Assembly: GCF_030817415.1 (NCBI RefSeq)
Contig: NZ_JAUSZI010000002.1
Coordinates: forward strand, 1,922,001-1,986,000
Source: Streptomyces umbrinus
Lineage (GTDB): Bacteria > Actinomycetota > Actinomycetes > Streptomycetales > Streptomycetaceae
Direction: 5' to 3'
Length of the DNA stretch: 64,000 bases
Shown here: piece after piece, positions 59,280 to 64,000 of the stretch
How positions within the stretch are numbered: the stretch's first letter is position 1
Layout of the letters: each line of letters opens with the position of its first letter
Program-made: the position numbers and the translations under genes
Notes under the pieces: model-generated
The model's input: only the letters and a program-made list of their open reading frames with translations
The model's database searches: none
What the model was told of the DNA's origin: nothing

Positions 59280-60608
59280 ATGGGCGGGGACCTGCGGCGC
59301 GGTGGGCTGCCGGGCGGACCGGACACGGCGGGCACACGGCCCGGCGCCGAAGCGCGCCCTGGCGGCACCCCGAGGATCGTCGGAATCGTCTGGGGGTTGC
59401 TGATCCTCAACACGCTCGGCTCCACCGGGGCGAGGACCATCATCCCGCTGCCCCGCTCTCTCATCCAGATGGCCACCATGGGTGCTCTGGTCGCCGCGTT
59501 CGCACTGGCGCTGGCGGTCAATCTCCGGCTGCGTCTGCGAGCGAGCGCCTTCGTGTTCCTGCTCACCCTGCTGCTGGTGCTGAGCGTGGTCTCCAGCGCG
59601 AACCTGGAGTCCGGGTTCGGCGCACTGTTCCGCTGCGGCCGGCTGGCTCTCTTCGTCGGCACGCTGTGGCTGCTCAGCCGCTGGTGGGACGGCGGCCTGA
59701 CGTTCGTCCGGCACCACATCCGGATGTACTTCGCGGTGCTCGGGTCGGTGGCCGCCGGCCTGGTCGTGTCACCGGGCGCGGCCATGCCCGAGCTCTACGG
59801 CGGACGCCTCGTCGGCGCGTTGTGGCCGCTCACCCCGCCGCAGATCGGACAGTACGCGGCGGTGATCATCGGGCTCACCGTGCTGCTCGTACTGGGCCGC
59901 AGGACCGACAGGACGAGCGCGGCGGTGGTCATCGTGCCGTCACTCGTCCTGCTCGTGCTGACCCATACCCGGACGGCCACCCTCGGGCTGCTCATCGGGT
60001 TGGTGTTGGCGATCGGCTCGCTCGTCCTGACCAGCGCCGCCGCCCGCCGGTTCTTCGTCTGGGCGGTGCTGTGCGCCACGGTGGCCGCGGTGGCGTTGAA
60101 CTCCGCGCTGCAGGCGTGGTTCCTGCGCGGGCAGAGCCAGGAGAACTTCTCCAATCTCACCGGTCGGGCCAAGGTCTGGGACGCCCTGCTGGCAGCGCCC
60201 CGGACGACCTCGGAGCAGCTGTTCGGCATGGGCCTGGGCGACAAGTCGTTCGGCGGGCTGCCGATCGACAACAGCTGGCTGGCCGTCTACCAGGAGCAGG
60301 GTCTGATCGGCGTCGCCCTGGTGGCGGCGATCATCGTCGTCCTGGCCGGCGTCGCGTTGCTGCGGCCACCGTCGCTGTCGAGGGCCTGCGCGATCTTCCT
60401 GATCAGCTACTGCGGGATCGCGTCGTACACCGAGGCCGGTCTTGGCGACGCCTCGCCGTATCTGCTGCATCTGGCCGTGGCCGCCTCACTGCTGGCGACA
60501 CCTGCCGCGGCCACTCGCCTCCCGACGCCCGAAGTCCCTCGACTCACGACGCCAGAAGCCCCGCGACGACACGTCCCGCGATGGGCCAGAAGATCGGAGG
60601 TGACCTGA
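59280..60608 (+). CDS. Wzy/O-antigen-ligase-like polysaccharide polymerase
   Basis: 442-aa integral membrane protein with about ten to twelve helices, starting GIVWGLLILNTLGSTG. The large periplasmic loop and the motif region VLTHTRTATLGLLIGLVLAIGS resemble the Wzy_C/ligase family (HTRT replaces the common SRTA). The NLTGRAKVWDALLAAPRTTSEQLFGMGLGDKSFGG block is the characteristic GR-x-xxW...G-GxG region. The cytoplasmic tail ends in Pro-rich repeats (TPEVPRL, TPEAPRR). It joins repeat units at the outer leaflet. ATG 59280 follows the preceding stop by one base; a GTG at 59268 is an alternative. Confidence 0.87.
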   Translation: MGGDLRRGGLPGGPDTAGTRPGAEARPGGTPRIVGIVWGLLILNTLGSTGARTIIPLPRSLIQMATMGALVAAFALALAVNLRLRLRASAFVFLLTLLLVLSVVSSANLESGFGALFRCGRLALFVGTLWLLSRWWDGGLTFVRHHIRMYFAVLGSVAAGLVVSPGAAMPELYGGRLVGALWPLTPPQIGQYAAVIIGLTVLLVLGRRTDRTSAAVVIVPSLVLLVLTHTRTATLGLLIGLVLAIGSLVLTSAAARRFFVWAVLCATVAAVALNSALQAWFLRGQSQENFSNLTGRAKVWDALLAAPRTTSEQLFGMGLGDKSFGGLPIDNSWLAVYQEQGLIGVALVAAIIVVLAGVALLRPPSLSRACAIFLISYCGIASYTEAGLGDASPYLLHLAVAASLLATPAAATRLPTPEVPRLTTPEAPRRHVPRWARRSEVT

Positions 60609-60610
60609 GC

Positions 60611-61852
60611 ATGCACGTCCTCGTGGTGCACAACCGCTACGCCTCGGCACAGCCGAGTGGGGAGAACAAGGTCGTCGACCAGGAGGTCGCGCTGCTGCGC
60701 GAGGCCGGCCACCGTGTCGAGGTGTTCGAGCGGCGCAGCGACGACATCGCCGCCCGGTCTCTGCTCTCCAAGGCCGCGCTGCCGCTCCTCGTGCCGTGGA
60801 ACCCGGCGGTCCGCACGGAGCTCGCCGCCCGGCTGCGCACCGAACGGCCGGACGTGGTGCACGTTCACAACGTCTTCCCGCTCCTGTCGCCCGCGGTCCT
60901 TGCCGCCTGCGCCGACGCCGACGTGCCCGCCGTCGCCACGCTGCACAACTACACCCAGGTCTGCCCGCCCGGCACGCTGCAACGGGACGGCCGGCCGTGC
61001 ACCGAGTGCGTCGGCTCCGCACCACTGCCCGCCGTCCGGCACGGCTGCTACCGGAACTCCCGGCTGGCGACGGTGCCGCTCGCGGTCAGCCTGTCGGTCA
61101 ACCGGCGGCGGTGGTGGTCCGGCGTGGAGCGGTTCTTCTGCCTCTCCGCGGCGCAGCGCGACGTCCTGGTGGGTGCCGGCATGCCGGCCGAGCGGCTGGC
61201 GGTGAAGCACAACTTCGTGCCGGAGCCGGGCGCCTTCCGAGCGGGCGACGGCGAGCATCTGCTCTATCTCGGCCGGCTCGCGGAGGCCAAGGGTGTGCGG
61301 CTGCTCATGGCCGCGTGGGACGAGATCGCGGCGGGGGGTGGTGTGGGCGTGCCGCTCGTGATCGCCGGCGCGGGGCCGCTGGAGCAGGAGGTGACCGCCT
61401 GGGCGGCGGGCCGGGACGACGTGCGCTGCGTCGGCCTGTATGACACGGCGGAGAGCCGGAAGGCCGTCGCGCGGTCGGTCGCCGTGGTGGCCCCCTCGAC
61501 ATGGCTGGAGGCGTTCGGCCTGGTGGTTGTGGAGGCGATGGCCGCGGGAGTCCCGACCGTTGCCGCTGGTCACGGCGCCTTCGTCGAACTCGTCGAGGAC
61601 GGGGTGACCGGGCTGCTGCACCGGCCGGGCGAGCCCGCCTCGCTCGCGTCCTGCATACGCCGGATCGCGGCCGAGCCGGCCCGCAACCGGGAGATGGGCC
61701 AGGCGGCCCGCCGCCGTTACGAGCAGGACTTCAGCCCGGCCGTCGGCCTTGAGCGCCTGGTGGAGGAGTACCGCACCGCGGTCGCGGGTCGGTCAGCACT
61801 GGCTCGCGGCGGGGACACTCGCGCGAGCAGGGGGGATGGGGACAGCAGATGA
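60611..61852 (+). CDS. GT4-family glycosyltransferase
   Basis: 413-aa GT-B enzyme. The N-terminal acceptor domain starts HVLVVHNRYASAQPSGENKVVDQEVALLREAGHRVEVFER and has VVHVHNVFPLLSP and TLHNYTQVCPPGTL with a short Cys-rich insert (CPPGTLQRDGRPCTEC). The C-terminal domain has LLYLGRLAEAKGVRLLMAAW and the EX7E motif in PSTWLEAFGLVVVEAMAAGVPTVA. It adds a sugar to the repeat unit on the cytoplasmic face. ATG 60611 is two bases after the polymerase stop; the stop overlaps the methyltransferase (ATGA). Confidence 0.93.
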   Translation: MHVLVVHNRYASAQPSGENKVVDQEVALLREAGHRVEVFERRSDDIAARSLLSKAALPLLVPWNPAVRTELAARLRTERPDVVHVHNVFPLLSPAVLAACADADVPAVATLHNYTQVCPPGTLQRDGRPCTECVGSAPLPAVRHGCYRNSRLATVPLAVSLSVNRRRWWSGVERFFCLSAAQRDVLVGAGMPAERLAVKHNFVPEPGAFRAGDGEHLLYLGRLAEAKGVRLLMAAWDEIAAGGGVGVPLVIAGAGPLEQEVTAWAAGRDDVRCVGLYDTAESRKAVARSVAVVAPSTWLEAFGLVVVEAMAAGVPTVAAGHGAFVELVEDGVTGLLHRPGEPASLASCIRRIAAEPARNREMGQAARRRYEQDFSPAVGLERLVEEYRTAVAGRSALARGGDTRASRGDGDSR

Positions 61853-63084
61853 CACGATGCCGACTCTGCGGCTCGGAAGCGATGGCGAGCGTCGTCGACC
61901 TTGGGGCGACGCCACCATGTGAGAGCTTTCTCGCCGCGGACCAACTGGACAAGCCGGAGCCGGCGTACCCGCTGCACCTGCGGGTCTGCACCGACTGCTG
62001 GCTGGCGCAGATCCCTCCGCTGATCACGCCGGAGGAGACGTTCAGCGAGTACGCGTACTTCTCCTCCTTCTCGACCTCCTGGGTGGAGCACGCGCGCACG
62101 TACGTCGCCGACGCCGCAGAGCGCCTTGCCCTCGGCCCCGACGCCTTCGTGGTCGAGGTCGCGAGCAACGACGGGTACCTGCTGAGGCATGTGGTGGACC
62201 GCGGGATCCGCTGCCTCGGCATCGAGCCGTCGGTGAACGTGGGCGCCGCGGCGCGGGACGCGGGCGTGCCCACAGTCACGGAGTTCCTGTCCCCGGACAC
62301 CGGCTCGGCCGTCCGCGCCGAGCACGGCCCGGCGGATCTGGTCGTGGCCAACAACGTGTACGCGCACATCCCCGACGTGGTCGGCTTCACCCAGGGGTTG
62401 CGTGCCCTGGTCGCCGACGACGGCTGGGTCTCCATCGAGGTGCAGCACCTGCTGACCCTGATCGAGGAGAACCAGTACGACACGATCTACCACGAGCACT
62501 TCCAGTACTACACGGTCGCGTCCGCGATCCGAGCCCTCGCGAGCGGTGGACTCACGCTCGTGGACGTCGAGTTGCTGCCCACGCACGGCGGCTCCGTCCG
62601 GCTGTGGGCCCGGCCGGCCGAGGTGGCCGGCGAGCCGACGCAGCGGGTGGTCGACGCCCTGGACCGGGAGAAGGCCGCCGGGCTGCAGGAGTTGTCCGGG
62701 TACACCGAGTTCTCCGCCCGGGTGGCCAAGGTGCGCCGGGACCTCCTGAAGTTCCTCATCGAGGCGGCCGAGCGCGGCGAGACGGTCGTCGGCTACGGCG
62801 CCCCCGGCAAGGGCAACACCCTGCTCAACCACTGCGGCATCCGGCCCGACCTGCTCCCGTACACGGTCGACCGCAACCCCTACAAGCACGGCAGGTTCAC
62901 TCCGGGCACCCGCATCCCGATCCTGTCGCCCGAGCAGATCGCCACCGACCGACCGGACTACGTCCTCGTCCTCCCGTGGAACCTGCGGGCCGAGCTGGTC
63001 GAGCAACTGTCCTTCGTGCACGACTGGGGCGGCCGGCTCGTCTTTCCGATCCCGGAACTGAGCATTGTCGAGGTCACGCCGTGA
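61849..63084 (+). CDS. SAM-dependent sugar C-methyltransferase (TylC3/NovU-like)
   Basis: 411-aa enzyme with the three-part architecture of NDP-hexose C3-methyltransferases. A zinc-binding N-terminus has CRLC (C4, C7) and CTDC (C47, C50). A class I SAM domain follows (motif VVEVASNDGYLL at about 101-112, with VVANNVYAHIPD). A C-terminal domain contains the GYGAPGKGNTLLNHCGI and VDRNPYKHGRFTPGTRIPI blocks. The YHEHFQYYTV segment holds the proposed catalytic His/Tyr pair. It installs a branched methyl on a keto-sugar nucleotide, working with the adjacent nucleotidyltransferase. ATG 61849 overlaps the glycosyltransferase stop. Confidence 0.93.
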   Translation: MTRCRLCGSEAMASVVDLGATPPCESFLAADQLDKPEPAYPLHLRVCTDCWLAQIPPLITPEETFSEYAYFSSFSTSWVEHARTYVADAAERLALGPDAFVVEVASNDGYLLRHVVDRGIRCLGIEPSVNVGAAARDAGVPTVTEFLSPDTGSAVRAEHGPADLVVANNVYAHIPDVVGFTQGLRALVADDGWVSIEVQHLLTLIEENQYDTIYHEHFQYYTVASAIRALASGGLTLVDVELLPTHGGSVRLWARPAEVAGEPTQRVVDALDREKAAGLQELSGYTEFSARVAKVRRDLLKFLIEAAERGETVVGYGAPGKGNTLLNHCGIRPDLLPYTVDRNPYKHGRFTPGTRIPILSPEQIATDRPDYVLVLPWNLRAELVEQLSFVHDWGGRLVFPIPELSIVEVTP

Positions 63085-63097
63085 AGGAGATCGCAGC

Positions 63098-63907
63098 ATG
63101 AAGGTCGTTCTGTTCTGCGGCGGTTACGGGATGCGGATGCGCAGCGGTGCCGCAGACGACGTGCCCAAGCCGATGGCGATGGTCGGCCCCAGGCCGCTGA
63201 TCTGGCACGTCATGCGCTACTACGCGCACTACGGGCACCGGGAGTTCATCCTGTGCCTCGGATACGGGGCTCACCACATCAAGGACTTCTTCCTCAACTA
63301 CGAGGAGACGACGTCCAACGACTTCGTGCTGCGGGGCGGACGGACCGAGCTCCTTTCCACCGATATCTCGGACTGGACCATCACGTTCGCGCAGACCGGC
63401 ATCGAGTCGCCGATCGGGGAGCGGCTGCGCCGGGTGCGGCACCACCTGGACGGCGACGAGATGTTCCTCGCCAACTACGCGGACGTGCTCACCGACGCTC
63501 CGCTGCCGGAGATGATCGACCGGTTCGCCCGGCGCGACGCCGGTGCGTCGATGATGGTGGTGCCGCCGCAGTCGTCGTTCCACTGCGTGGAACTGGGTGA
63601 GGACGGCCTGGTGGGGGGCATCACCGCGGTGAGCGACATGCCGCTGTGGGAGAACGGCGGCTACTTCGTGCTCCGCCAGGAGATCTTCGACCACATACCG
63701 GAGAACGGTGACCTGGTCGCCGACGGATGCGCCCAACTCGCGAAGCACGGCCGGTTGGTGGCGCACCGGCACTACGGCTTCTGGAAGCCGACGGACACCG
63801 TGAAGGAGCGGGCCGCGCTCGACGACGCCTACGCCCGCGGCGACCGCCCGTGGGCCGTGTGGGAACGGGCCGGCGCGGGAGCGAACCCCGGGGTGAGGAC
63901 CGCGTGA
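63098..63907 (+). CDS. Sugar-phosphate nucleotidyltransferase, glucose-1-phosphate cytidylyltransferase-like
   Basis: 269-aa nucleotidyltransferase. The signature pyrophosphorylase loop is KVVLFCGGYGMRMR, the second lysine lies in PKPMAMVGPRPL, and further RfbF-like blocks are GYGAHHIKDFFLNYE, ANYADVLTDAPL (metal Asp) and ENGGYFVLRQEIFDHI. The ISDWTITFAQTGIES segment and FWKPTDTVKERAALDDAY tail are typical of glucose-1-phosphate cytidylyltransferases that start 3,6-dideoxyhexose or branched-sugar pathways. AAGGAGA precedes ATG 63098. The stop overlaps the PIG-L gene (GTGA). NTP preference is inferred, not proven. Confidence 0.9.
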   Translation: MKVVLFCGGYGMRMRSGAADDVPKPMAMVGPRPLIWHVMRYYAHYGHREFILCLGYGAHHIKDFFLNYEETTSNDFVLRGGRTELLSTDISDWTITFAQTGIESPIGERLRRVRHHLDGDEMFLANYADVLTDAPLPEMIDRFARRDAGASMMVVPPQSSFHCVELGEDGLVGGITAVSDMPLWENGGYFVLRQEIFDHIPENGDLVADGCAQLAKHGRLVAHRHYGFWKPTDTVKERAALDDAYARGDRPWAVWERAGAGANPGVRTA

Positions 63908-64000
63908 TCCGGCTCGGTACCGGGCCTTTGGACCGGATCGTCGCGGTGGGCGCGCACTGCGACGACATCGCCATCGGCGCCGGCGGCACCCTGCTCACGC
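63904..64000 (+). CDS. PIG-L-family deacetylase, 5' end only
   Basis: Only 32 codons are visible. The GTG start overlaps the nucleotidyltransferase stop. The sequence LDRIVAVGAHCDDIAIGAGGTLL contains the zinc-binding AHxDD motif of LmbE/PIG-L N-acetylhexosamine deacetylases. It would deacetylate an amino sugar or its nucleotide as part of the same operon. Most of the gene lies beyond the window. Confidence 0.85.
   Translation, partial: MIRLGTGPLDRIVAVGAHCDDIAIGAGGTLLT

Noticed and set aside
57353..59785. 810-codon minus-strand open frame
   Set aside because: Antisense shadow of the heparinase, beta-helix and polymerase genes; the repetitive Val/Arg/Gly product is a frame artefact.
1..64000. 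CRISPR arrays, rRNA genes, intact tRNAs, origin or complete mobile element
   Set aside because: No regularly spaced repeats, rRNA-like segments, full cloverleaf or complete transposase/integrase gene were found on reading both strands; only fragments are present.

Overview
The window looks like Streptomyces chromosome. Base composition is very GC-rich with G/C at third codon positions. GTG and TTG starts and 4-base ATGA/GTGA overlaps are frequent. Several families typical of the genus are present: coelichelin-type siderophore genes with 19-bp DmdR/IdeR-like iron boxes, an SCO2400-like zinc-ribbon protein, a SigE-family ECF sigma factor with a beta-propeller partner, and a DUF2235 lipase-like hydrolase. 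No rRNA, intact tRNA or CRISPR array was seen.

Layout. (1) 1-13609: iron-siderophore locus. One iron-box region (1999-2119) separates a minus-strand L-ornithine monooxygenase and FecCD permease from a plus-strand formyltransferase, two FecCD permeases and a FecE ATPase. A second iron-box region (7378-7396) separates a minus-strand truncated formyltransferase and acetylglutamate kinase (argB-like) from a plus-strand monooxygenase that is frameshifted. A third (8885-8903) precedes a pair of exporter-fold ABC proteins, the first with an in-frame stop, and a siderophore-binding lipoprotein. No NRPS is in view; the minus-strand operon continues past base 1. (2) 13750-19040: a Nudix-like gene, then a minus-strand operon of caspase-like peptidase, unknown protein and MBL-fold hydrolase, divergent from a DUF2235 hydrolase. 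This is the best candidate for an undescribed conflict or stress module. (3) 19100-31000: an amidohydrolase relic, pyruvate carboxylase, SDR, VOC protein, ABC exporter, small ORF, SCO2400-like protein, GH43 and M24 proteins. (4) 31079-34867: molybdate module (HTH-Mop regulator, modABC, di-Mop protein). (5) 34833-38107: P450, ECF sigma factor and beta-propeller membrane protein. (6) 38242-43340: decayed sulfur-scavenging locus (IS110 fragment, truncated NitT/TauT ATPase, intact binding protein, frameshifted sulfatase, FGE with an amber stop), then a tRNA-like relic and about 1.1 kb without a convincing gene. (7) 44492-64000+: a large, tightly overlapping exopolysaccharide operon.

How the genes fit together. 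The siderophore genes cover ornithine hydroxylation and formylation, ferric-siderophore uptake, ABC translocation and possibly ornithine supply, under iron control. The polysaccharide operon has an initiating sugar-phosphate transferase, an AlgD-like sugar-nucleotide 6-dehydrogenase, two glycosyltransferases, two Wzz-like proteins, a Wzy-like polymerase, an asparagine-synthetase-like amidotransferase, a fused ADH/Gfo-Idh oxidoreductase, a heparinase-fold protein, a beta-helix lipoprotein, a C-methyltransferase, a sugar nucleotidyltransferase and a PIG-L deacetylase. Together they suggest an acidic, partly amidated and branched-sugar exopolysaccharide. The number of broken genes (at least eight) is striking and could reflect real decay, a mutagenised strain or assembly error.
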